Origin: Paulownia fortunei
Taxonomy: Eukaryota; Streptophyta; Magnoliopsida; Lamiales; Paulowniaceae
NCBI GenBank assembly: GCA_019321725.1
Contig: CM033115.1
Coordinates: forward strand, 6,210,673 to 6,274,672
Direction: 5' to 3'
Length of the DNA: 64,000 bases
Shown here: positions 50,263 through 63,184 of the stretch, piece by piece
Position numbering within the stretch: position 1 is the stretch's first letter
Layout: every line of letters starts with the position of its first letter
The notes under the pieces: model-generated
What the model saw: only the letters and a program-made list of their open reading frames with translations
Told to the model about the DNA's origin: nothing
Database searches by the model: none
Made by a program: the position numbers and the translations under genes

Positions 50263-50558
50263 GAACTGCGTGCAACATAGCCCTTGGTGGAAAGAATGGT
50301 TAGGGGTTGGCCTGGGTCTATCCAAGAATTTACCTTCCCTCATTGATATATCAATTACTTTCAAAGTCACTTGAGATATTTATCACAAATTTGGGCGGGA
50401 ATTAGGGTATATATTATTGGGTATTTAAACTCAAATGTCATAACACCTTAATCATGTGCCCTAATTCTATTTTTACTACTAATGTCTCTCTATCTCTCTA
50501 TCTCTCTATCTATGTTTTCCTATTGTCTCTCATATCTAAGTGCAAATTAGAAAATAAA
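50263..50558. other. Spacer before the retroelement gene
   Basis: It contains a CTCTCTAT microsatellite near 50487-50515. No gene is recognised. Confidence 0.5.
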
Positions 50559-52650
50559 ATGGTGAGAACTAGAAGTGAGACGTTGACTGAAATGGTGAAA
50601 ATGATTCAAAGACAAAGGCGAGCTAGACCAATTGTGGAAGAGATCCCATGTCCAACTCCTAAACAAATGGTTCAACTAGAGAGTGGAGAACCACTTTTTG
50701 CCCTACCTGCTCCACCATCGGTAACTGATGTTAGAGGATCTGATAGTGTTCAAGTTAGAGAAAATGTTATAGGTGACCATTCTATTCTGATGGATTCTTT
50801 TTAGGCACAAACCTTACTTAAGGATAACCATCTGGTGGTGGTACCTACATTGTGGAATAAGTCCAAACACATTTAAGAAATTAATGCATCAGACCACAAA
50901 CTCTAGTGCTCGTGGGATAGGGGATATTGAAACATCTCTTGACATCACAATTATTACTGAAGAAGTTGAGTCCCAACTAGTTTCCTTATGCCCTACACAG
51001 ATTTTCTACTTTTCTAATATTGGTCTTCCAAGAAAAACAATGTTTAATTTCTCTAGAGCAAAGAAGAAAAAGAAGAGAATACATCAGAATCGCAATTTGA
51101 GGCAGAAGAACCACCCTTACAGAGGTCCAAGAAGTTGTTGGAAAAGAAAGTCTAGACAAGCTTGATTATAAAACAAAAGCCATCTACTTCAGCCCCTGAG
51201 ACTGCTGGAGAACCCAGTAAATCATCCTCATCTGAAGACTCGTCAAACTCAATTGGGGATTCTTCTAAAAATCAGAATAATCATAATCTGATATTAAAGC
51301 ACAAGATCAATCTAAATCAAGTGATGAACAAGGAAATATTGTAGAAGATACTGCAAAGGATGTTGCAATATCTACTCAAGAGAATGAGATAGATTCTTAT
51401 AAAGGAGAGATTGAGATAGAATATAGGACATAGAGGTTGGAGAACCATTAGATTCTGATATTGAAGTAAGACATTCTTACTCTTCTATAATTTACATTGC
51501 TCAAAATAAGAATGTATTGAGTAAAATCATACAAAAGAAGATACATTTTTTTAGAGAAGAATCCATATGACTGACCATTATAAATGGGGCATTGTTGAGA
51601 TTTTTGGAGCATAGAGGATTACTTGGTTCATTCACTAAGGCAACCCCATTTGTGAGGAATGTGGTTCAAGATTTTACTGCAACTTGCCTCAAAGGTTCAA
51701 TGATTCAAAATCTACAAAATTTGGGCAAGTGTTTGTCAGAAAAAAAGATTTATCATCTTACTCTTGCTTTGATCATTGAATTTCTTAGTTCTCCTAATGT
51801 TGAAGAACATGAAGTAATTGATTGGATGGAAAAAATTGCTGCAACATTAAGTGGGATCATTGTCAAGAAGAGGCCTAGTGCTAAAGAGAAATTCCTTGCG
51901 AAGGATTTGATTGCAACATATGTAATGCCACACAAAATTTGCAATATGCAATTGAAGTCCAACCACAAACACAACTGTGGTAGTTAAGGAATAGGCAATC
52001 CTTTTATATTATACTGGAACAAATTAGCCCTTGTGATATAGGAAAACTAATTTTTTGACCATTGCTAGTATTGTTGGAGTAGACAATACATATTGTATTC
52101 TCCATTTCCTATCTTTGATTTATAGTATTTAATATCTCAAGGTTTTGAGAGAAAAGGATCAGAAGCTCTGGAGCAGCCATGTGGACCTATACGTGTTTTA
52201 TATAAACTAGTTAGTGGAGCCCATGACAATGATATCTCCAAACCAGACAAGGGAAATGCTCTAGTTCTAGATGTTGCACCAAATGTTCCATTTGGTGTTG
52301 CAACATCCCCTACTTTTCTGATATATTTTGGAATCTAAGCTAGCTAAGATTCACAGGCAGATAAAATTCTGGAATGACAAGAAAATTGAAGTTCTCTAGC
52401 TGATTCAAGAACAACAATAGTCTGCATTTGGTGATCCATCTTTAGCAACTTTTGGTCAAAAGGCGAGAACCTGAGGATTTACAGGATGATTAATATTAAG
52501 ATGTGGAGGCAGCAGTGGAAAAAGAGGAAGAAGATACCGAGGAGAAAACAGATGAAGAAAGAAGTGATGATGAGGATGTTGAAGAAGGAAGTGATGATGA
52601 GGATGAGGAAGAAGGAGATGATGATGATGATGATGATGATGATGACTGAT
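50559..52650 (+). pseudogene. Degenerate retroelement-associated ORF ('putative plant transposon protein' type, acidic tail)
   Basis: From ATG 50559 (MVRTRSETLTEMVK) a series of frames in the same direction makes one broken gene. It has a Ser-rich part near 51190-51260, then a 131-codon block at 51592-51987 (RFLEHRGLLGSF, KIYHLTLALIIEFLSSPNVE, KKRPSAKEKFL), and ends in an Asp/Glu tract encoded by GATGATGAG repeats up to TGA near 52648. This layout resembles the extra ORF carried by some plant retroelements, such as the env-like or unknown ORF of SIRE-type copia elements. At least five stops or frameshifts disable it. The family assignment is by resemblance only. Confidence 0.5.
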
Positions 52651-52938
52651 CATCACTATTTTTGATCATTATTATTTTTTGCTTTGCAAACAATTATTTT
52701 TTTGTGTTATTCTTGACAATTATTTGTTGCTTATGTTTATATGATGATGGATATTATCTGTTTTTGGTATTTTGCTCATGCATGCAGGGGATAGTACCAG
52801 TTTGAATTGTTTTTGATGTGATAATTGTAGTTTTGCAACATTCATGTTCCAACATAGTGGCAGTAGAAATAATTTTGAATTTTAGAAACCTGTATCTTAT
52901 TTTCAGAGGGAGTTTAAGTTGATTTTGACCAAAAAGGC

Positions 52939-53760
52939 CAAATGGGGAGAATATTAATGTCTAAATGTTGGCATTTGTTGGAAATTGTCACTTTGTATAG
53001 TAAGCAGGTGTTGCAACACTAATGGTATAAGATTTATTAAATTTATTATTTAAATTAATATTATTTAATCTAGGTAGGTTTCTATAATTCAAGAATTTTG
53101 AGATACTTATTTTAAGTATGCTGTGAAATTAAATTGGACCTAGACTAGTTGAAATTCATGATATGCTTGATTTGGTTTGATAAGGAAAGAAAATATCTCG
53201 AAGAAGCTTCAAGATAAGAAAATAAATTAAGATAAGGATCAAGTCAAGATATGTAGCTAATCAACACTTGAGGAGATTTGACTGGAATTAAATATGCTAC
53301 ATATGTACCAAGTCTCGAACTTCGAAGAAATAAGTGGATGAACTACATAGTGCTACAAAGTAATTCAAGTGTGAGACAAGTGTATTAATTCTTATAGATT
53401 CTTCTGGAGAAGAAGGTAAAAGGTTTTCGAAAGATGACCGCATTAACCCTATGAAGGATTATTAAAGTAGAGGGGAGCTCACATAAACAACTAATTAGTA
53501 GAATGCAAAAATGGTATTCAATTTGAGAAGAAGTCTTTAAATTAATTTAATTCCTTATATTGTATCTTGTAAAATTGATGCTAATTAATTAGTGGATTTT
53601 TTCTTTCTCTGGGCGTGACCTTGTGTATAAAGGATACTTTTGTAGTTGAAGTACGTTAAAATTCTTGTGTCTATTTTACATTTTCATTGCGTATTTCAAC
53701 TTGATGTTATAATACTATTAACAACATTAGTCAAGTTGATATTACAACACTTCACACAAT
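52939..53760 (+). repeat. Polypurine tract and LTR-like region
   Basis: AAATGGGGAGA near 52941 looks like a polypurine tract and is followed by TGTTGGCATTTGTTGG, a wording common at copia LTR starts. A TATA-like GTGTATAAAGGATAC is near 53623-53637. No second LTR is seen, so the end is uncertain. Confidence 0.4.
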
Positions 53761-54159
53761 GCTTAAGTTGAATTTTGTTAAAATTAGGTAATTGTATCTA
53801 TCAATTTTTATTACACCATCACATATATTAAGTTAAAAAGTCACGAAGATATTATTAGAACTTATCATAACAAAGTTTTCCTATTGAACTTTTTGTACAA
53901 AACGAATAAGCTATTATAAAGTAGTGCTAAAACTAAACTTCTATCAAACACATAAATAGTCTTGGTGATAATTGAGATACATCAGTCTTACATTTTGTTT
54001 GAAAGATTAATTGGTGATTGTTCTCATGTAATCTAATGTTTATTCTTGAAGAAAAGAGAAGAGAACTGGTGGACCAACCACCAACCATTAACGATTGCTA
54101 ATGGGCCTAATCCCTGCCAAACTTTTTACAATCAGAATGCTTACATATATGTTTTTCAA
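53761..54159. other. Spacer
   Basis: AT-rich DNA, no gene recognised. The last part is presumably the 3' flank of the DUF247 gene. Confidence 0.4.
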
Positions 54160-55555
54160 TCAATTGCCATTTCTTGGGTGCACTGTGTAGTAAGTTTGGA
54201 TAATAGTGAGGCAGAGAAGAAAGGTGGCAACAAAGAGAGCTATAGCAGTCCAGGGACTACAAAAATATGTGTGAATTAGCTCAGCCATCCACGTCTTAGC
54301 CTTGCTAGCATAATACTCGTGAATTCTCATCTTGACATCTTGAAAAATATTTATATTATCCATTCCATAGGTATCGATCTCTTTGAATATTTTGACCACT
54401 TCCTCATCATTCGCCAAGCAGCTGAACAATATGCCCTTTTCTCGCAGCTCTTTAACATCCTTGGGGTTCTCAATTAGTGTTTTCATGAAGTTAACATATG
54501 ATATCACAGCAAAGTCTGTATTAGTTTCTGGGGACATTTCGAATGCTATAGGATTGGAGAAGAATACCTTGGAATTGTTAGTGACAAACCAAATAGGAAG
54601 CTGGAGCTTCCCATAGAAGGAGTAGGAATTGGAACTGATGTCTTTTAAGCAATTAGAACTTGGCCCGAAGTGAATGCCCTTTGCTTTGAGATATGTCACA
54701 GAACGAAATGGGCCATTCGCCATTTCAAACAAACTACTTGGAGGGCTCTTCCTCCACCCCCATATGAATTTGATGGGTTGAATAGTGATACTCTCCTCTT
54801 TGACAAAACTCATACGATGGGCTTCGAGAATATGAAGAGGTTCTTGTTCTTTGTTTTCCCAATGAGCTCGTGTCAGTCTATGATCCCCAAAATTCATGTA
54901 ACTTGTAAACTTGTAAAGCAATGCTTCTTCTTTATCTTTATCATCAAATGTTAAGCTGATTAAGAACTTGATTACCCACAGTGGAATCTGATTCTCCAAC
55001 ATACAAAAAATTACGATACATGAATGCAGCTCCAAACAGTCCAAGGCGAGGAACAACGAGAATGTCATTCTCCTGATCTCCTACTGCCATATCCATATAG
55101 TATAAGACGAAGTAGGCATCACGAAGTGTCATTTCAGCCAATGCCTCATCATTGTACTTATTTGTCGAAATCCCTCTGTAAAAATTCCTGATGTTATCTA
55201 CCCGACCCAGAATCTTGATATAGAACAAATCTTTGATCTTAGCACCAGTGGCTGAGTCCAACATAATATCAAGGACCTCGTCCTTGAGTTCCTCTACCAG
55301 ATGGAATTGGGGCTTGCCGTGGTGATATGGGCCAATTGAAAGAACCACTGGATCATAAATATACTTCTTGGTTTCTCGCACTTGTTTTGGCACTCTGTGT
55401 AATATTCGCGATCGGGTCCTCTCAGATTATACACTTGGAGTTGGGATCTCAACACTGACGTAGGTGGAAGAAGCTCCATTTTCTTTATCAGCAATACTGA
55501 GAAATTCTTCCTCTCTGTTGTTGTCATCTTTAGTTGAGACTGAGAGGTTTGCCAT
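54160..55555 (-). pseudogene. DUF247 (UPF0481) family protein, two lesions
   Basis: The minus-strand reading starts MANLSVSTKDDN at 55555. An in-frame TAA lies at 55429-55427, after SVEIPTPSV; beyond it come SERTRSRILHRVPKQVRETK and the family motif SIGPYHHGK. A frameshift occurs near 55015 beside a T6 run: the reading passes from AFMYRNFL in one frame to MLENQIPLWV in another, the normal next motif. The C-terminal half then runs intact through KGIHFGPS to a membrane anchor (WTAIALFVATFLLCLTII) and stops at 54160. The family is usually intron-poor and about 430-460 residues long, as here. Its members are plant membrane-associated proteins of mostly unknown role. It may be a young pseudogene, or an intact gene with two base-calling errors. 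Confidence 0.8.
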
Positions 55556-56489
55556 TCTTATAATAGCTAGACATATATAGAGCTAAAATGACAAACTTTC
55601 TTCTTGTTGCTGCTTAACTTTTATAATTTGCTGTTGAATTGTTGATGAGGTGCATAGTGCTTATAGTTGTAGTAGGTTTTATAGCACAAATTAATGATAT
55701 GGAAATGACAATCAACCATGCTCTCATGTTTCGCATGGTATACATTAGTTGTTACCATCCACATGGTTTGCGACCTGGATCTCATTATTCATTTTACCTA
55801 GTTGTTACTATTAAGGAAACAGCATAGTCAACTATTCATGAGCTGCATATGGCATACTTACAATGGTAAATATTCTGCACATAATTAGCTGTTAGTAGTA
55901 GAAAATATATTTTTCATATAAGTGAGAGTGAATTTGTCTCTTTCTTTTTTCTTTTTTTCTTAACCACATTTCATTGATAAGAGACCTGTGTGTGTGTGTG
56001 TGTATTATAAGAAGGATACTATTGCTTCTTAACTCTACTCTGCGTAACTTAATTCAAATAGCACAAAAACCTTTTCAGTCATGAGGCAGATGACAAAGAA
56101 GGGTCTGTATGGTTCATAGGCAATAATTGAACTACCAATCCTGATGGCAGTGATAAAAGATTAAAAAAAAAGTAAAGTAAATAAATAAACAATAAAAAAT
56201 TGATAAAAATAAAAATTAACTAGTCGACTCGATTATACACTCTGATTATTGGACTCAATGGGAGGGTTATTTCTTCATTTACTTGAGGATGATGAAAGTT
56301 GTCACTTGGCATTATTTTTTTCCCATGGTTCACTTAATATTGGAAGTATGGAAAACTTTGCTTTATCTTTTATGTGAATTTAGTAGGACTTGGGGGGCAC
56401 GATTGCAAATTAGGATTTCAAATTTTAGTGACCATCAAGTTCAATTTTCACCATCTTATGAATCTCCATGTCCGTCCTTGAAGCCAGCG
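55556..56489. other. 5' flank of the DUF247 gene
   Basis: It holds the presumed promoter and a (GT)n microsatellite near 55987-56003. No gene is recognised. Confidence 0.5.
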
Positions 56490-58015
56490 GCCTACCTGAG
56501 TTGCCGCCTCTCTTTTTTCACCTTGTCCAGCTTATCTAAACATTCAGTGATAACTTCAACAATTCTTTCCTCGTACTCATTGGCATTGGCCAGCACATCC
56601 TTAATCTTTGATTCATAGAAGGCCGCCTTGCTAGCAAATAGCTTGGCTTCTCCCCTTAGAGCAACCACTTCCTTCATCAACTTTTCATTTTAGGATTGTA
56701 GCCCACAAACTTCTTTCTTTAGAGACTTCATTTCCTGAAGATGTGAGTGGAAGCAACACTAGCTCTCCACTTGGAGATCAGCTCGGACATCTCTACTATG
56801 GCCTATAATAAAGAAATAATTTTCACAAGATTGACTAGTAAATGGATGTTAGACTAAACTTAAGTTTACACCTAGTACTTGAGCCTGATGTAACAAATGA
56901 GTTAAGGAGAGAGTCATGGTTCACATTCACCAATGCCCTTTGATCTACTTAAGTGCAGATGCCTTGGAGAAATTTAAGGCAAGTAGTACCATTGTTCGTA
57001 TCTAAGATCGAACTGCCTGTGAAGAATATCTGATTAGGTTAACTTTGCCTCATCACCGCTAGACTTACTGCTTTGGACTTTTGGTGAGGAAAAAGTAGCT
57101 TGTTTCCCAGAGATCTGAGTTGGGCACCTGCCCTAATCACTGTGGAGGGCTGAGCCGATTTGTGGGGTGCTCAGCTCAACTATCAATGATGTAGGCCCAG
57201 AAGGGTGTGAAGTGGCAGGTTCAGCAACCCCTGCTGGTTGGATGGAAGATGAGGCGATTTGGACAGAAGATAGCGCAACTTGTGCTGTGTTGCATTAAGT
57301 TGGGCTTGTTGGAGGAGAGTTGGGCAGAGCAGGAGTTGGCTGAGCTCTAGAGGCTTGGGTATCTGCTTTCTTCTTTCTTTTTGCCTCTTGAATCCTGACG
57401 AGCATTTAGGCTATCATGGTATCTGCAAAGAAGATTAATGTGTTAGAAGAAATGATGCAAAGAATAATAAAATCGATGGATGAATGAAAATACCTAGGTC
57501 AATGGTGAGTTTGGCTAATTTTGGGATCAGATCGAAGTGATACATCAAGGTTGAGTTGTTCATTAGCTTAGTCAGTCGTACTTCTTTTATTTTAGGTGGA
57601 TTAAGAGCCCTAAGTACTCTTGCGAACGATGTCTGGGGTTTAGTTTTTCCTGTGTTGGAAGTCCCCATACCCATTGAGTAGGGAACCCCCAAGCTATAAG
57701 AGAGAAGACACAGAAGTACCTCATCTTCTAAAATTTATTGAAGCTTGTGTATTTCTGTTGGAATTTAGGCTTACCTCGGGAGTTCAGGTAGAACAAACTT
57801 GGGCCAAAGGATTTAGCATGGAAATAAGAGTGAAAAAGGTCAGCTGTTGGTTATGTCCCACTTCCATTAAATGGAAGGAGTTAGGGGTGAACTTGTTTAA
57901 TAGTATCTTATACATATTGGAGATGGCTATGAATAGAAAAGGAACTGGGAACCTGAGGCCTCCCTCGACCTCACTTGCAAAAAAAGCCAGAGCTGGCCCT
58001 GGGGTGGTGGATTAG
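56490..58015 (-). pseudogene. Gypsy-type transposon ORF ('putative gypsy type transposon' region plus coiled coil)
   Basis: The minus strand from about 57990 reads FASEVEGGLRFPVPFLF and then NKFTPNSFHLMEV, matching the start of the plant 'putative gypsy type transposon' domain. Further downstream are a conserved-looking piece at 57692-57435 and a charged coiled coil (VVALRGEAKLFASKAAFYE, EERIVEVITECLDKL) at 56680-56492. Frames are broken. In intact elements this kind of ORF lies apart from or before gag; here it follows a gag-protease fragment, so the two probably come from different elements or a rearranged one. Confidence 0.6.
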
Positions 58016-58079
58016 GTCGGCCAGTTATGTAAGATGAAGGCTTAACATTTTAGGGCTATCTATATCTATATCATCACTC

Positions 58080-60150
58080 TTGTCAGCTTGTTTGATGGCT
58101 TCTATTTAGCACTTTTGAGCCATATAATGGTCTCCTTCGACCTCAACTACCCCATCCTTCATTGGGAATTTTATCTTTATATGGAAAATAGAAATATTTG
58201 CTTGAAACTTGTTGAGCACGTATCTATCCAAGATAAAATTATATGCTAATGGGGCGTCCACTACAAAAAATCTAACTATCTAGGTCTTCCTTAAGGGCTT
58301 TTTCCCTAAGGATAGGGGCAAAACCACCTGCCCTACTGGGCATACTACTCCACTAGCAAACCCAAGGAGTGAAGTGTCCACCAAGCGCAACTCCACTCCC
58401 CCTAGATCCATTAGCTTGAGCCTCTCATAGAAGAAGATGTCAGTCAAGCTATAACAATCAATGAATACCCTAGCTATATCATAATTTTCAATGGTGGTTG
58501 TGATAACCATAATATCGTATAAGGGGAGTCTGAAGGTCCCTCGAGTCCTGAGGTCCAAACTGGATGATCGGGCTCCATGCCACAATATTGATCCTTTGGT
58601 GGCATCCATGCTCCTGCTAGTGATGAGTTGCCTTGACATGTTCTCTCCTATCTTAATACTATACCACTTCCCTCCTTAAAGGTTGAGTTGGGTTCTTCAT
58701 TTGCTCAACTCCAACGTCCTCTTGGTTTTCACCTTCCTCTGTCCTTGAAGGTGGTCAGTTTTGCTCTTATTTTGAGAGCCTTTGTGAGGCTTATTATCTA
58801 TATAGATAAACTCCTTAATGTATACAACTCTGATTAGGTATTTAATCTTATCTTCCAAATGTTTACACTTATTGGTTAAGTGACCGTAGTTATTATGGAA
58901 CCTATAGTAGTTATCCAACTTAGCATTCATAAGCTCCTGAGAATAGGCTCTAACCACCTGAGATCCTCATGGCCCTCCACTATAATGAGGACTTGTAACC
59001 TAGGCTCTGTCAAAGGCATATAACGATCAAATTTACTGGAGGCTCTTTATTTTCCCTCTGTTTTAGGCTTCTTAACAGGGCTTCCTTCCTCGTTCTTCTC
59101 TTTACGCTTCTCTCCAACTTATTTATTTTTTAATTTTCTAGGCTTTCTTCAGGTTGATTGATATACTTTGCTGCCCACACTAATACGTATTCAAATTCAA
59201 AGCTGGCTTTTTGACTAATGATTTGAAAAATTCTCCATTTTGGAGGCTCAGGGCCAGAGCATTAGAGAGTATGTCTTGAGTAGGCATAGGGACCTCCAAA
59301 GCAGCTAGGGTAAACCTCGGTATATAGGTTCTAAACATCTCACCCTCCTTCTGTCACAAGCTAAACAACGTTAATGAAGTTTTTTGATACTTTCTAATAC
59401 TAGCAAAATAGATGAAGGAATGCCGATTTGAACTCGCTAAATGAATGAATAGAACTAGGAGGGATATAACTGAACCACTATTGAACGAATTTAACCAAAG
59501 TAGTTAGGAACACCTTACAGTTAAATCTATAAGATTATTGATACAAGAGGACAAAATTCTCAAATTTACAAACATGATCCCAAGTGTTAAGAGGTTCCAT
59601 CATGTTCATAATAAGAGCTCTAAATTAGCAGGTAGCTTATCCGCCATAACTTCTTCCCTAAAGGGACCCCTTCTTCTAGACCATAGACCTTTCTATCATA
59701 TGCTTCTTCATCTCTTTATGGAGATACTTCAACATTCCAGATAAATCTGGTTGGGATTTCCATGTTGCTCATTTATGATTTACTGAGGTATAACTCTCAT
59801 CTCCTTGTGCTTCATCTGATTAGGCCTCTTTGCCCTTTTAGTCACATTACTTCCTTCCCAGATAAGGAGGCAAATGAGCCCCCCCTCTCTATTGCAAAAC
59901 CATATATACCACAACATTTATTAAACCCGTCAGCTACTCCATAGTTAGTTGTCCTAACTCATTATGGGCTAGTTACCCTCCAGATTCAACATGGGGAACC
60001 TTAGTAGTCTGATGAAGACGAATAGCTAAGTTATAGAGGCTGGGCTATTCCATGCCGTAGGCTTGCTCATCATGATTCTGTTGCAGTTGTTTACCAATCA
60101 TGTTCTCATATCTCAACTCAAATTTCCCACTGATGGTGCTAATATGCGTA
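58080..60150 (-). pseudogene. Ty3/gypsy gag and protease fragment
   Basis: The minus strand gives gag wording: KEGETFRTYIPRFTLAALEV near 59350 and YYRFHNNYGHLTNKCKHLED, the CCHC-like spacer, near 58890. Protease follows (NYDIARVFIDCYSLTDIFF near 58500; the usual D-S-G reads D-C-Y; then GQVVLPLSLG). The fragment ends with VVDAPLAYNFILDRYVLN and EVEGDHYMA near 58120 and stops before any reverse transcriptase. Many stops are present. Confidence 0.75.
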
Positions 60151-62739
60151 TCAAAATAATATGTACCAAGAAGAACTAGTTCAAACGATCAAATTTTTCA
60201 GTTGCCCCCCAAAAATACCTGCAAAATATGGATTAAAGATGGTGGAGTTTGCCCAATAAAAACTCTCTGATACTTAGTTCAGCAAGATGTTTTTGAAGTG
60301 AATATTAATGATGAAGACTGGAAAATCATAAAATGTACCTTAAGGGAAAACCAAGACTTATATATAAAAAATCAATAGTAACTTAACTCAATCCTAAATG
60401 ATTAAATTAGCTTTTTTGGATAAGTATCAATCACGTTAAAGTGATCGAAATCAAGTAATCTATAAGATTTGTAATCTAATTAAGGTAGAATTTTCCTTCC
60501 TTATCCAAGTAGAGTGGCTGAGGAATCTACCTCAATTAAATAGGGTTTTCTTATAAGTATTAACTAGGCAATTCATATTAGATTAGATCCATCCAGATCA
60601 ACCTTTTAGTCTTATACGTTTTAGGCCGAACCTACATGGGGAGTTTAAATTAAGGTCATGCTTACTTTATAAGTTTAGGTCAGCCGTTGTAGGTATAAGT
60701 GAAGTGGGCTAGCAAAACCTCTTCCATATACTCATGGACCAGATCCAAATACAAAAAATATGGCCCCAATATTCAGATCCAATGACTAAATATGATTTTG
60801 GGCACATCAAAGTGGACATTGAGAAGGAAACCTTTAGAGATAGATGGCCAAAAAAAAAAAAAAATGATTTAGACACATTCTCCTATTCGGAAGTAGAATG
60901 GTCATAAAAATGACAATGGATTGAAACTCGTTGGGTCAAGTCCAGAGAAAACTCAAGTTTGAACCCATCTTGATTCTTTTTTCTTCCTCAAGTTGAGATC
61001 AACCTATCCTAAATCCAAACTTGAAGGATTAATTAGAGCCGTTAGGGCCACGTCATTGTTAAAAAGAGAATTATTGCTCAATATATATATATATATATAT
61101 GTATATATAAATCATTATAGCCTTCAAAATTGTGACAATGACATTGTAATTTTTGAAATAGTGACTTTTGCAACCTAATAAGAATGCCTGTTGATATATT
61201 GCTGACTTAATATTTATGCTGGAAACAAGTCTACTATTAATTTCTCAATTTTTTTTAACTATTGATATATACTTTATATGCATATATGTGTGTGCGTGTG
61301 TAGGAAAAAATATAGTCATAAATCATCCTGTGTGCTCGTCTTGTCTATAAACTCAAACTTGCTTTGAGTTGCTAAAAAATCCATTCTATTACCATCTCCA
61401 GGGTGTAAGTGATGTAGTTGGGGTGGATATTTTGCTAATTTTTTTGCCCTAATTTCTTTTGGGGTGTTTTCTGGAAAATATATTGGGAAAAAATATTTTG
61501 GAAAATGATTGGGGAAATGTGTAATACGTTTGATTTTATTTCGGAAGTGATTGATTTAGTAATGAAGAAAGTTGTGTTTGATTTAATTTAAGTAAAAATA
61601 TTTTCTACTCTAGATGTTATGTTTGGTAGGCTTTTGTCTTATTAAAAGTGTATCATAATTTATATTGTTACATATTGTTTTTATATATACAAATAAATAC
61701 ATAAAAATATATAATAATTGAATTAATATATATATATATATATACACATGTGTGTGTGTGTATGTATAGTAGTGACTAAGATGTGTTAAAAATATTTGGG
61801 AGAAAGAAAAATGTGTTTTTAGAGGGATAATAATATTAAATATTTAATTTTATCTTTAAGAGAATAAAAATATTTTGATAAAAGAAAATCACTCAAAACC
61901 TTAGTGATTGATATTGATGAGAGAAAGGATAGGGGTTATACCTTGAAATGCAAGGTGGTTGATCGATTGGAAGTGCGAATACATAAGAAACAGTAGATTG
62001 GGGGCCTTTGAAACGATGATTTGGAAATAGAGTAGCCATTATTTAGGGATAACAATTGAAGAGGGTGAGTTTGGTCTAAAGATTCAAAATTGAACTCTGT
62101 CAACTTTGTAACTATTTTTGCAGAGGACTTAGATGAGAAGAACGAGGATGATCAATTGTAGGGTTGGTGATAAGACTTGAAGATATTCCTTAGTTTTTAT
62201 TAAAGTTCAATGTTTCACTTATTGTTAGGAATTTTAGTTTATTGTTTAAGACAATTTTCTAAGGTATGTAATAGTAAGGATTGATTCCTAAGCTTAAGTT
62301 TTTGAATTATTTTTTGCTGTGGCTTAATGTTTATGTGGCTTAATGTTTATGAGTCCTTCAAGTTTAAGCACATTTCCATATTATGTCTTGGATTATGTCA
62401 TGACAACAATAAACAAAACATTATAATGTTCACACCTACTGTGAAATAGCTTAAAGACCACCCTAAATCAAAAGACACTCAACTCTCTTTCTTTAGTTCT
62501 CCCAACATCCTTAAAAACACATAGCACGAACTTTTTATTTTTATTTCTTGTAGCCAATGCCAGTTAGATTTATTTTTTTAACTAGAGAAGTGTTGGTTGA
62601 AAAGTATGAATTTTTTTTAATACTTTGACTTATTCCAAAATATGGTAGAGGACGGGTTTAAAATTATAGACCCTTGACCTTGTGACAAAAAATATAATTT
62701 TACCCGTGGAAGTCCCAAATCACAATTTTGTGGATCTTT
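60151..62739. other. Intergenic AT-rich DNA, microsatellites
   Basis: No gene is recognised. (TA)n tracts lie near 61081-61110 and 61726-61745, the latter followed by (TG)n. A 15-bp unit, TGGCTTAATGTTTAT, is doubled near 62321. The first part may be leader of the gypsy fragment. Confidence 0.45.
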
Positions 62740-63145
62740 TGTTGGAAGAAAAATGCTCACAAATGATAATTTGTATTGAAAAACTACTTATACAAGCTAT
62801 TTTTCATTCAAAACATTCAAGATACAACTCTAACTCTCAAACTCTTTTTTCACTCACTTAAAAGCTCACACTACTTCTTGATGCCTAAACACAAATGAGA
62901 GTGGGTATTTATACTAGTTTCAAATCCTCAACCACACAATTAAATAATCTCAAAATTATAATAATCATACACATCATTCTTCTACACAATTCTATAAAAA
63001 TCTACATAATCCACATATTTGTTTTCATCACCTAACCTTGGAAGCTTCTAAATCATGGGCTTGGGCTTATGATTTAATTCTTGGACTTGAAATTAATTCT
63101 TGAACTTGGCCTTCAATTCCTAAAACAAGTTTAGTATTTTCAACA
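62740..63145 (-). repeat. 3' LTR of a copia element (406 bp)
   Basis: On the minus strand it begins TGTTGAAAATAC and ends TCTTCCAACA, giving perfect TGTTG/CAACA ends. A TATA-like AGTATAAATACC is in the same orientation. The purine-rich AAAAGATGG just upstream fits a polypurine tract. Confidence 0.8.
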
Positions 63146-63184
63146 CCATCTTTTAAACTTGTTTTATAAGACCAAGTAATTTTC

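Noticed and set aside
52456..52693. His-rich and Ser-rich minus-strand frames
   Set aside because: They are antisense reads of the GATGATGAG acidic tract of the plus-strand ORF.
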